Assembly (NCBI GenBank): GCA_902800305.1
Contig: CADCDP010000031.1
Span: 1 to 32,808, forward strand
Source: an uncultured Bacteroidales bacterium
GTDB lineage: Bacteria > Bacteroidota > Bacteroidia > Bacteroidales > Bacteroidaceae
Reading direction: 5' to 3'
DNA length: 32,808 bases
Made by a program: the position numbers and the translations under genes. Below the pieces are notes generated by a model. The model was given only the letters and a program-made list of their open reading frames with translations, was not told the DNA's origin and made no database searches. Shown here one piece after another: positions 13,802 through 21,672 of the stretch. Every line of letters starts with the position of its first letter. Position 1 is the stretch's first letter.

Positions 13802-15673
13802 TTATCGGTTGGGCATTTTGTCGCTACCGAAATAGAACCCTGGTTCTGGGGGTTGGTTGTAGCCAACATTTTCGGTGGCCACACTGATGCGATAAGGGGT
13901 GTCGGACATGAACGACGGGAAGCGGTAGGAGGTGGAATGGGGTGTGGAGTAGATGCGTAGTTCTGTGCTCTGCTGATTGCGCACCACCACTTCCTCACGC
14001 CAATCGCCCAAGATGTCGGCAGAGAGGCATGGATTCTGTTTGGTGCCGTTATTAAACGTGCAGTCTTCGGTACGGAAATCTTTCATCATGTCCGCTTTTT
14101 GGGTCGTCCAGTTCCATTTCTGGATGGCGTTGCGGTCAAGGAGTTCGCGCAACAAGTCGCCATCCCACCACACGGCGCTGTTCATCGGAATCCATGCTTG
14201 AGGCGCGTGGAGATTCCCCTTTACGTCAAAGTAACCGCGCTGGGAAGATGACCACATTTCCAATCCGTAGTTCGTCGGGTCGATGTCGGCAGCCATACCG
14301 CGACCCACATCTTCTTTGCTCGGTATTTGGAAAATGATACGTCCTGTGCGGGCATCGCGGAAATCAGAGCCATCCTTTTTGTTTTCGTGTACGTCCCAAA
14401 TTTGTAGTTGTGTACTGTCTGGATAGAAGGCGAACTGGTGAATGGCATCTCCATGTCCCATACGGGTGGTGTAAAGCCCCGTTCCGTCGTGGTCAACAGC
14501 CATCGAGCCGTAAGTGATTTCGTCACATCCGTCGCCGTCCACGTCGCCTACGCGTAAGTTGTGGTTACCTTGCCCCGAATAGCCTTTCTCTTTCTGTGAA
14601 TCAAACAACCAGCGCAAGGTCAAATTGGTGCCGTCCCAATCGTAGGCAGCAAGGTAACTTTTGGTGTAATAACCTCGGCACATCACGGCACTGGGTTTTT
14701 TCCCGTCCAAATAAGCCACGGCAGCCAGAAAGCGGTCACAGCGGTTACCATAGTTGTCGCCCCAATCGGATACATTGCCCCGTGGAGGCTGATAGTCAAC
14801 CGTTTGGAGTGCTTTTCCGGTCAAACCGTCGAACACGGTCAGGTATTCGGGACCTTGCAGGATGCGACCCACTACATGGGTCGTTTTTCCCTCCATTTTC
14901 CCAGAAATTTGTTTGGGAATATTGCCGTCCATCACCCAGTTGGCTTGGGCATCGCCTATCACTTGACCTGTCCCATCTACTGTTCCGTCAGCCGTCTTGA
15001 CGATAAGCTCCGCCCGTCCGTTTCCATCGAAATCGTAAACGAGGAACTGCGTGTAGTGTGCTCCTGCACGGATGTTCTTGCCCAAGTCGATGCGCCATAA
15101 GTGCTCACCTGTTGTTTTGTAGCAGTCGATATACACATTGCCTGTATATCCTTCGTGGCTGTTGTCGTGCGCGTTAGATGGATCCCATTTCAGGATGATT
15201 TCATACTCGCCATCGCCATCTACATCGCCCACGCTGGCATCGTTGGCGGAATAGGTGTAGCGCCGTCCGTCGGGAGTCACTCCGTCGGCTGGTTTGGAGA
15301 GGGGAATGGCGAGGTAGTCCTTGGCATCTGCTTTCAATGTCTTGGTACAGTGGGGCATAGCCGATTCTTGTCCATCTTTCACCATCCTTACTTCCATCTG
15401 TACGTCCCTCTGTGGGGCTGGTGCTTTGAAGAACGTCGCATCTTGGATGGGGGCGGTGTTCAGACGTTGCCCATCTTGATAGACATGGAAGGAGATGTCT
15501 TTGTCGTCGCTTTCGAGCAAACGCCACGACACAACGAGACTGTCGCCCTCTCGGAGGCACGTCATACCTCGACCCAACTGTTCTTTCTGAATGTCGGGCG
15601 CGTAAGCTGGCTGAGCCATCGCTTGACTGGCTGTGGCCATGAGAGTCGCGATGAAAAATGAACGAAGAAGCAT
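13802..15673 (-). CDS. Rhamnogalacturonan lyase, polysaccharide lyase family 11
   Basis: 623 residues with a signal peptide (about 1-20, ending SQAMAQ). The N-terminal beta-sandwich (about 25-115) leads into the PL11 beta-propeller: KWDPSNAHDNSHEGYTGNVY, WRIDLGKNIRAGAHYTQFLVYDFDGNG, and several calcium-binding DxDxDG-type loops (DVDGDGEYE, DFDGNGRAE, DVDGDGCDE). These closely match YesW/YesX-type enzymes, which cleave the rhamnose-galacturonate backbone of pectic rhamnogalacturonan I by beta-elimination. The protein is exported to the periplasm or outer surface; there is no lipobox or T9SS tail. It follows a small lipoprotein by 12 bp and an AraC regulator before that. No SusC/SusD pair is present, so this is not a canonical PUL. 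Confidence 0.93.
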   Translation of the reverse strand: MLLRSFFIATLMATASQAMAQPAYAPDIQKEQLGRGMTCLREGDSLVVSWRLLESDDKDISFHVYQDGQRLNTAPIQDATFFKAPAPQRDVQMEVRMVKDGQESAMPHCTKTLKADAKDYLAIPLSKPADGVTPDGRRYTYSANDASVGDVDGDGEYEIILKWDPSNAHDNSHEGYTGNVYIDCYKTTGEHLWRIDLGKNIRAGAHYTQFLVYDFDGNGRAELIVKTADGTVDGTGQVIGDAQANWVMDGNIPKQISGKMEGKTTHVVGRILQGPEYLTVFDGLTGKALQTVDYQPPRGNVSDWGDNYGNRCDRFLAAVAYLDGKKPSAVMCRGYYTKSYLAAYDWDGTNLTLRWLFDSQKEKGYSGQGNHNLRVGDVDGDGCDEITYGSMAVDHDGTGLYTTRMGHGDAIHQFAFYPDSTQLQIWDVHENKKDGSDFRDARTGRIIFQIPSKEDVGRGMAADIDPTNYGLEMWSSSQRGYFDVKGNLHAPQAWIPMNSAVWWDGDLLRELLDRNAIQKWNWTTQKADMMKDFRTEDCTFNNGTKQNPCLSADILGDWREEVVVRNQQSTELRIYSTPHSTSYRFPSFMSDTPYRISVATENVGYNQPPEPGFYFGSDKMPNR

Positions 15674-15685
15674 GAGGTGTACTTG

Positions 15686-16165
15686 TTAGTGGGAGACGTG
15701 AAACTCTCCATACCCCATTCGAACGGCGTTGGTGGAGTTCCACAATGCCAGATACGCCACAAAGGGATGAAGCCCGATGGCAGCGGCGTTGGGGATGCCT
15801 TTCGTGGTGAAGTAGTCGCTGTTGGCCTTGAACATTTCATTCTGCACGGCACTTAGCGTTGCCTCCTTCTTCAGATTCTGGGTGAATTGGTCTGCGGCAA
15901 GGTCGTTGCACACGGCAACGGCGTATGCTGGCGAACTTTCATCCACTTCGGCAGATTCAGTGAAAGTGTAATTAGAGTGTCCTAAAGTTTTGAGAATTAC
16001 CCGAATAAGCGAGTCGTACTGGGCATCGAGTGAATCTGAATAAACAATGCTGTCTGTCAATACAGCGTAAGTGCATGTGGCTTTTGCTTCGGCGTCTTTC
16101 ATGCAAGATACAATGCCTGTTGCAAGGCAGAGCATGAGAGACACAAATCCAAGAATTTTTTTCAT
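15686..16165 (-). CDS. Small lipoprotein of unknown function
   Basis: 159 residues. The N-terminal signal ends in a lipobox-like GIVSC with C21 as the likely lipidated cysteine, so it should be membrane anchored. The mature part is acidic at first, with serine/tyrosine-rich segments (DSIVYSDSLDAQYDSLI), then helical, ending in a more hydrophobic segment (IGLHPFVAYLALWNS). I do not recognise the family. It lies 21 bp after the AraC regulator stop and 12 bp before the PL11 gene, so it is probably co-transcribed with both. Confidence 0.7.
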   Translation of the reverse strand: MKKILGFVSLMLCLATGIVSCMKDAEAKATCTYAVLTDSIVYSDSLDAQYDSLIRVILKTLGHSNYTFTESAEVDESSPAYAVAVCNDLAADQFTQNLKKEATLSAVQNEMFKANSDYFTTKGIPNAAAIGLHPFVAYLALWNSTNAVRMGYGEFHVSH

Positions 16166-16186
16166 TTCTTTTTTTGATGATGTTTT

Positions 16187-17137
16187 TTATTGGAATTTTG
16201 TTGTGTTGCTGATGTGGTCGATTCCGCGTTGAACGATGTCGGTGAAGTCGTTGTCTTCTGCTTGTCGGGCTGTCTTTCCTTTGCGATAGTCCAAGGGACC
16301 AATGTCTGTGAGGTTTTTGAACCATTTGCCGAAGTAGCTCTGGTTGGGAAAGTTGAGCACGTCGGAAATCTCTTTGATGGTCATGTTGGTGGTCTTCAGT
16401 AGGTTTTGAGCATCCACCAGCAGGGCTGTAGCTATCCATTGGCTGGGCGACTTACCTGACTTGTCTTTCACGATGGAACTGAAGTATCGGCTGGTCAGGA
16501 ACTGCTGTTCGGCATAGTAGCCCACTTCGTGTTCTGTGCGGTAGGTGCGATAGAGCTGAGCTACAAACTTTTGCAGAACCTCGTCTTTCCTCGACAGGGG
16601 AGTGCTGTCAAACTCTACGTTGGTGTAGCATTGCAGGATTTCCAGAATGAGGGAATTGCCTAATAGTTCCGCTTGCTTGTTGTTGATTTCCTTGATGGGA
16701 CTGTTTTGCTGGGTAGTGAGGTCATTCTGCTCAGCTTGCTTCCTTTTGATGATTTGTGTGAGCAGCGAAATGTGCTTGCACAGCGAGTCGTACTGAGCAT
16801 CATTGATGACTTGGTAAGGCTCTTTTTTGATAAAGAACAGCGCATTGAAATTCGTCACTAAATACAGCAAAGGCTGAATGGTGTCAAGGTCGCCTCCGAT
16901 GAGTGTGCCCCGCAGGTCAGGACTGTGACTGATGATGTGTAGGGTACTATAGGAGAAATAGATGATGATGGAATGCCTCTCCATGTGGTATTCCGTGTCA
17001 TCGATGGATAAGGTGACCTCCCCTTCCTTGCACAGAAACATGCCCGTCTTGGTCAATTTCACTGTGTCATTTTCGGCGTTGAGAATATTCACTTCTCCAC
17101 CTTCAAGTTCGTATATGTACACTTTTTCTTCTTGCAT
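16187..17137 (-). CDS. AraC-family transcriptional regulator
   Basis: The C-terminal about 100 residues form the two-helix-turn-helix AraC DNA-binding domain: SRYFSSIVKDKSGKSPSQWI and IKEISDVLNFPNQSYFGKWF are its hallmarks. The N-terminal half resembles a cupin-type sensing domain (MFLCKEGEVTLSIDDTEY). I chose the ATG at 17137 (MQEEKVYIY) rather than 17197, because the promoter-like TTATTTTG at 17162-17155 lies between them; this gives 316 residues. A tail of about 25 residues after the HTH (DFTDIVQRGIDHISNTTKFQ) extends beyond the usual end. It is divergent from the RND efflux operon and upstream of the lipoprotein and PL11 genes, so it could regulate either. The ligand is unknown. Confidence 0.88.
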   Translation of the reverse strand: MQEEKVYIYELEGGEVNILNAENDTVKLTKTGMFLCKEGEVTLSIDDTEYHMERHSIIIYFSYSTLHIISHSPDLRGTLIGGDLDTIQPLLYLVTNFNALFFIKKEPYQVINDAQYDSLCKHISLLTQIIKRKQAEQNDLTTQQNSPIKEINNKQAELLGNSLILEILQCYTNVEFDSTPLSRKDEVLQKFVAQLYRTYRTEHEVGYYAEQQFLTSRYFSSIVKDKSGKSPSQWIATALLVDAQNLLKTTNMTIKEISDVLNFPNQSYFGKWFKNLTDIGPLDYRKGKTARQAEDNDFTDIVQRGIDHISNTTKFQ

Positions 17138-17154
17138 TTCTCTAAATTTGGTTA

Positions 17155-17185
17155 CAAAATAACGACTTTTAGACCAAATAAACAA
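17155..17185 (-). promoter_or_regulatory. Likely promoter of the AraC regulator
   Basis: Minus strand TTG (17185-17183), 20-bp spacer, TTATTTTG (17162-17155), one base off TAnnTTTG. The start would fall only about 10-15 nt before the ATG at 17137, which supports the shorter start. Confidence 0.45.
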
Positions 17186-17271
17186 CATTTTTAGCAACTA
17201 AAAGTGAGTAAAAATTACTTTTTGGACAAAAGTTGTGGTTTTTATACTATAGATGTTCCAAAATAATGCCG

Positions 17272-17279
17272 TAACTTTG
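17272..17279 (+). promoter_or_regulatory. -7 element of the RND efflux operon
   Basis: TAACTTTG, a perfect Bacteroidetes -7 box; no good TTG is seen at the right distance, as would suit an activator-dependent promoter. Transcription would start near 17286, so the whole inverted-repeat element (17291-17385) would lie in the 5' leader. Confidence 0.5.
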
Positions 17280-17290
17280 CATTCGATAAT

Positions 17291-17385
17291 GTAAAGTTTA
17301 AGGTTTAAAGTTTAAAGACCATGCGGCTTGTTTCCTAACACCGCGTTAGCCTCTTTAACTTTAAACTGTAACCTTTAAACTTTAC
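17291..17385 (+). repeat. Dispersed repeat, copy A: AAAGTTTAAAG-type arms around a shared core
   Basis: Left arm 17291-17317 consists of TTTAAAG/TTTAAGG units. Right arm 17353-17385 is its approximate reverse complement; the outer 11 bp (GTAAAGTTTAA) match exactly. The core 17317-17355 contains a small stem CTAAC-ACCGC-GTTAG and is 32/39 identical to the core of copy B (28878-28916). It lies in the predicted leader of the efflux operon, ending 28 bp before the start codon. Confidence 0.75.
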
Positions 17386-17413
17386 AAAGTAAAGAATCAA
17401 TTGAAAAAATATT

Positions 17414-18487
17414 ATGAGACAAGTCTTTTACATGATTGGAGCGTTCTTGATGGTGACCAGCATCATCTCCTGTGGACGGAAGGAAACACCCGTGAACAAT
17501 ACGCCTTTGGTGGATGTGGTTGAAGTCGTTGACATCAATGGGACGGGTTCCACTACATTTACGGGCAGAACCAAGTCTGCTTCGGAAGTGAATCTGGCGT
17601 TCCGTGTCAGCGGACAGATAGAAAGTGTGTTGGTGAAGGAGGGTGACCATGTGAGCAAAGGACAGGTAGTGGCCATCATGGACAGCCGCGACTATGAGGT
17701 GCAGCTGGCAGCCACTCAGGCGGAATACGAACAGATAAAGGCTGATGCCGAACGTGTGATGGCGCTCTATGAAGAGGGTAGTACGACGGCGAGCAACAAT
17801 GACAAGGCACGTTATGGCTTGGAACAAATCACTCAGAAGTTGGCGAACCATCGGAACCAACTGGCAGACACAAGGCTCAGGAGCAGCATCGACGGTTATG
17901 TGCAGTCGAAGTTCCATGAGGCTGGCGAGACGGTGGGAGCTGGAATGCCCGTTCTGAGTGTGTTTGGACGCAATGGAACCGAGGTGGAAATCAACATTAG
18001 TGCTTCTGACTTCGCGAATATCGAAAAATTCACGTCTTTTAGCTGCCGATTTGATGTGACGGGCGATACGGCCTATCCTTTGAGCATTGTACGGGTCAGC
18101 CAAGAGGCCAACTCTTCTCAGTTGTACACCGTTCGATTGAGATTTACAGGCGACATTGACCATAAGAAAATCACGCCGGGCATGACCACGATTGTCTATG
18201 CCGAAATACGGAACATCGAAAACTCGGGCATTGTCAATGTGCCATCTTCGGCGGTGCTGAATGCCAATGGTAAGACACAGGTGTTTGTTTATGATGAGGC
18301 GACGGGTATGGTGAGCGCACGTGGAGTGTCTGTCTTGACTGTGAATCGCGATGGAACCATGCAGGTGGATCAGGGCTTGAAGGCGGGTGAAAAGGTGGTG
18401 GCTTCGGGTATCCACCATATACAGGACGGACAAAAAGTGACGCTGTTGCAACGCCCTTCTTCTTCGAATGTGGGTGGTTTATTATAG
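17414..18487 (+). CDS. RND efflux periplasmic adaptor (membrane fusion protein), lipoprotein
   Basis: 357 residues with a lipoprotein signal ending SIISC (C20). The adaptor domains follow in order: beta-barrel/lipoyl half (FRVSGQIESVLVKEGDHV, about 57-74), a short helical hairpin (about 95-150), the second lipoyl half (TRLRSSIDGYVQSKF), a beta-barrel, and the membrane-proximal domain (VPSSAVLNANGKTQVFVY). The protein bridges an inner-membrane RND pump to an outer-membrane channel. The pump gene follows 44 bp downstream, which confirms the pairing. Expression is probably controlled by the divergent AraC regulator and by the structured leader. A long antisense frame here is a shadow. Confidence 0.92.
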   Translation: MRQVFYMIGAFLMVTSIISCGRKETPVNNTPLVDVVEVVDINGTGSTTFTGRTKSASEVNLAFRVSGQIESVLVKEGDHVSKGQVVAIMDSRDYEVQLAATQAEYEQIKADAERVMALYEEGSTTASNNDKARYGLEQITQKLANHRNQLADTRLRSSIDGYVQSKFHEAGETVGAGMPVLSVFGRNGTEVEINISASDFANIEKFTSFSCRFDVTGDTAYPLSIVRVSQEANSSQLYTVRLRFTGDIDHKKITPGMTTIVYAEIRNIENSGIVNVPSSAVLNANGKTQVFVYDEATGMVSARGVSVLTVNRDGTMQVDQGLKAGEKVVASGIHHIQDGQKVTLLQRPSSSNVGGLL

Positions 18488-18531
18488 TATAAGTGAAAAA
18501 CGAAAAGTGAATAAAGGAAGTTCGGATTGGT

Positions 18532-21500
18532 ATGAATTATAGTAAGTGGGCATTAGAGAACCATCAACTCATCAACTTCTTGGTGGCCATACTGGTGGTG
18601 GGTGGCTTCTTGGCATACGGCTCGATGCCGAAGCTGGAAGACCCTGCCATCAAGGTGAAGCAGGCAATGGTCATTACAACCTATCCAGGTGCGTCGGCGC
18701 ATCAGGTGGAACTGGAGGTGACTGACCCTCTGGAAAAGAGCATCTGTGAGATGTCAACCATCAACAATATTCAGTCGTCGAGCTATGCCGACCTGAGCCT
18801 CATCACGGTGGAGCTTCTCACCACGGTGCGCGACGATGCTGTGGAGCAGGAGTGGGACAAGCTTCGTCGTAAAGTGGCTAATGTACAATCTGCGCTTCCT
18901 GCAGGTGCTTCACCCTCGATGGTGCGTGACGATTTCGGGGATGTGTATGGTATGTTCTACGCACTGAAAGGCGACGGACAGAGCGACAAGGAACTGAACG
19001 ACTATGCAGAACTGATTAAGCGTGAGGTCAGCGAGATTGATGGTGTGAGTCGTGTGGAAATCTATGGCAAGCGCAACCAGTGCATCAACATTGAGTTGCG
19101 CGAGGAGAAAATGGCAAACCTTGGTGTAATGCCTACGGAGATAATCCAGACGCTTAATAATCAGAACAAGACGAGCTATGCCGGCTATTACGACAATGGG
19201 ACTCATCGTGTGCGTGTGACGGTGGCTGACAAGTTTGACAATGTAGATGACATTGCGAATATGCTCATCCAAGGACATGACGATGACCAACTCCGTATCA
19301 AGGATATTGCTACGGTGGTGAAGACTTACGAAGCTACGACTCGCAACCAGATGAAATGCGATGGTGAACAGGCTTTGGGCATCAGCATCGCTTGTTCGTC
19401 CGACTACGACATTCTGAAGGTGGGGGCAAAAGTAGAAGAGTGCATCGCGAACATCGAGCATCGTTTTCCTGCTGGTGTTGAGTGCCAGAAGGTGTTTTTC
19501 CAACCCGAACGTGTGAGCAATGCGTTAAATACTTTCCTCATCAACTTGCTCGAATCGGTGGCAATTGTGGTGCTTCTCCTGATTTTCTTCATGGGATGGC
19601 GGAGCGGCTACATCATCGGATGCAGTCTGGTGGTCATCGTGTTTGGTTCATTCTTGATATTGAAAGGGTTCAATGGCACGCTCCAACGTGTTTCGCTGGC
19701 CAGTTTCATCCTTGCTATGGGTATGTTGGTGGACAATGCGATTGTGATTGTCGATGGCATCATGGTAGATATGAAGAAAGGGAAACCACGCATGGAGGCG
19801 TTGACTTCCATCGGACAGAAAACGGCCATGCCGTTGCTGGGTGCCACACTCATTGCCATTTTGGCTTTTCTGCCTATCTTCATGAGTCCCGATACGGCAG
19901 GTGTCTATGTGCGCGACCTCTTCATCGTCATTGCCGTGAGTCTCTTGCTCAGCTGGATTTTGGCATTGATTCATGTGCCAGTGATGGCCAACCGTATGTT
20001 CAAGAAGGTGGAAGACACTGCTGACGAAACGGATTCGATACAGTTTTATCAAGGTAAGTCTTACGATGTGTTGGAGAAAGTGTTGGTGTTCGGTTTGCGG
20101 CATCGACTGATGATGGTGTTGGGAGCCGTGGGATTACTGGGTGTGAGTGCTTTCTGTTACCAGTTTGTCAATCAGGCCTTTTTCCCCGATATGGAGTATG
20201 ACCAACTCTATATGGAATATAAATTGCCCGAAGGTTATAATTCTACGGAAACAGCTCACGACCTCGACGAGATTCGGGAACGTCTGATGAAGTACGACTA
20301 CATCACACATGTCACCACATCGGTGGGCGGTACACCTTCTCGTTACAATCTTGTGCGCTCTATCGCCACTCCTTCGTTGGCGTATGGCGAGTTGATTATC
20401 GATTTCACCTCTCCTTCCGCTTTGTTGGAGCACATTGATTCTCTGCAAAAGACCATTAGTGATTTATACCCCGATGCTTACGTGAAGTTCAAACGGTATA
20501 ACTTGATGTTTAAGAAATACCCTATCGAGGCTTGTTTCCAAGGGCCTGACCCAGCGGTGCTGCATCAACTGGTCGATTCGGCACGCGCCATCGTTGAAGC
20601 TTCCGATAAGGTGTTCCTGCCTACATCGGATTGGGAACCGTTAGTGCCGGTGTTGAGCATCGACTACGACCAGGCCTCGGCTCGCAATAGTGGTTTGTCG
20701 CGTAGCGATGTGGCTCTGTCCATGATGGCCTACACGGGTGGTGTGCCTATTGGCACATTCTACGATGGTATCAATCCCGAACACATCTACGTGAAGTGTA
20801 CGGACGAGAATGGTGCGAATGTGGAGAATCTGGAGAATGCGCGTGTGTTTGGCATTTTGCCGAATGTCGGTCAATTCTTGAACCGTTCCACGATGCAGAA
20901 GTTGATGATGGGTGTGGTGAGCCGTGAAGAAGTGGTGGAGAATCTGATTAAGACGACTCCGCTCAAACAGGTTTCGCATGGTCTTGACATCAAGTGGGAA
21001 GAACCAGTTGTGATGCGCTACGACGGACAGCGCACCCAGCGTTTGCAGTGTTCTCCTTGTCCTGGGGTGGGTACTGAGGCAGCACGAAAAGCCATCGCCG
21101 AGAAAATCGAGAAAATCAAATTGCCTGAAGGTTATACCCTTACGTGGGAAGGGGAGAAGAAGGCCAGCGACCAGTCGATGAAGTATCTTTTCAATGGATT
21201 CCCCATCTGCATCGTCACCATGTTGCTGATTCTCATTATGCTCTTTAAGGACTATAAAAAAACGGCCATCATCTTCTGCTGCATCCCGTTGGTCATTATC
21301 GGAGTCATTCCCGTTGTGATGCTCACGGGCAAACCTTTCGGCTTTGTGGCGATTGTCGGTGTGCTGGGTCTGATTGGCATGATGATTAAGAATGGTATTG
21401 TGCTGATGGACGAAATCAATCTTGAAATCTCTCAGGGCATCTCTCCGCGTATTGCCCTCATACAGAGTTCCAAGTCGCGTCTGCGTCCCGTGATGATGGC

Positions 21501-21654
21501 CAGTCTCACCACCATTTTGGGAATGATACCGCTGGTGCCTGATTCCATGTTTGGCTCGTTGGCAGTTACGATTATGGGTGGCTTATTTATGGGCACACTC
21601 ATCACGTTAGTGTTCATTCCAGTGCTTTATGCCATGTTCTTCAAAGTGAGGTGA
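18532..21654 (+). CDS. RND-family efflux pump (AcrB-like inner-membrane transporter)
   Basis: 1040 residues, typical RND length, with the duplicated layout: TM1 near residues 12-32, a large periplasmic loop, a TM2-6 cluster (about 335-500), a second periplasmic loop and a TM8-12 cluster (about 890-1037). The proton-relay region reads GMLVDNAIVIVDGI: one acidic residue is kept and the second of the AcrB pair is Asn. The TM10 lysine is present in GLIGMMIKNGIVLMDEI. It works as a proton-driven trimeric exporter with the adaptor upstream. No TolC-like outer-membrane factor follows; the next gene is convergent after 18 bp, so the channel must be encoded elsewhere. Substrates cannot be inferred. 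Confidence 0.93.
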   Translation: MNYSKWALENHQLINFLVAILVVGGFLAYGSMPKLEDPAIKVKQAMVITTYPGASAHQVELEVTDPLEKSICEMSTINNIQSSSYADLSLITVELLTTVRDDAVEQEWDKLRRKVANVQSALPAGASPSMVRDDFGDVYGMFYALKGDGQSDKELNDYAELIKREVSEIDGVSRVEIYGKRNQCINIELREEKMANLGVMPTEIIQTLNNQNKTSYAGYYDNGTHRVRVTVADKFDNVDDIANMLIQGHDDDQLRIKDIATVVKTYEATTRNQMKCDGEQALGISIACSSDYDILKVGAKVEECIANIEHRFPAGVECQKVFFQPERVSNALNTFLINLLESVAIVVLLLIFFMGWRSGYIIGCSLVVIVFGSFLILKGFNGTLQRVSLASFILAMGMLVDNAIVIVDGIMVDMKKGKPRMEALTSIGQKTAMPLLGATLIAILAFLPIFMSPDTAGVYVRDLFIVIAVSLLLSWILALIHVPVMANRMFKKVEDTADETDSIQFYQGKSYDVLEKVLVFGLRHRLMMVLGAVGLLGVSAFCYQFVNQAFFPDMEYDQLYMEYKLPEGYNSTETAHDLDEIRERLMKYDYITHVTTSVGGTPSRYNLVRSIATPSLAYGELIIDFTSPSALLEHIDSLQKTISDLYPDAYVKFKRYNLMFKKYPIEACFQGPDPAVLHQLVDSARAIVEASDKVFLPTSDWEPLVPVLSIDYDQASARNSGLSRSDVALSMMAYTGGVPIGTFYDGINPEHIYVKCTDENGANVENLENARVFGILPNVGQFLNRSTMQKLMMGVVSREEVVENLIKTTPLKQVSHGLDIKWEEPVVMRYDGQRTQRLQCSPCPGVGTEAARKAIAEKIEKIKLPEGYTLTWEGEKKASDQSMKYLFNGFPICIVTMLLILIMLFKDYKKTAIIFCCIPLVIIGVIPVVMLTGKPFGFVAIVGVLGLIGMMIKNGIVLMDEINLEISQGISPRIALIQSSKSRLRPVMMASLTTILGMIPLVPDSMFGSLAVTIMGGLFMGTLITLVFIPVLYAMFFKVR

Positions 21655-21672
21655 TTATTGGACTTTGAAGCA

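Noticed and set aside
17138..17197. Longer start for the AraC regulator
   Set aside because: The likely promoter box (17155-17162) lies inside this extension; the ATG at 17137 fits better.
17375..18451. Long minus-strand frame (358 codons) opposite the RND adaptor gene
   Set aside because: It is fully antisense to a clear HlyD-type adaptor, has a histidine- and arginine-rich low-complexity sequence, and shows no domain. It is a product of codon bias.
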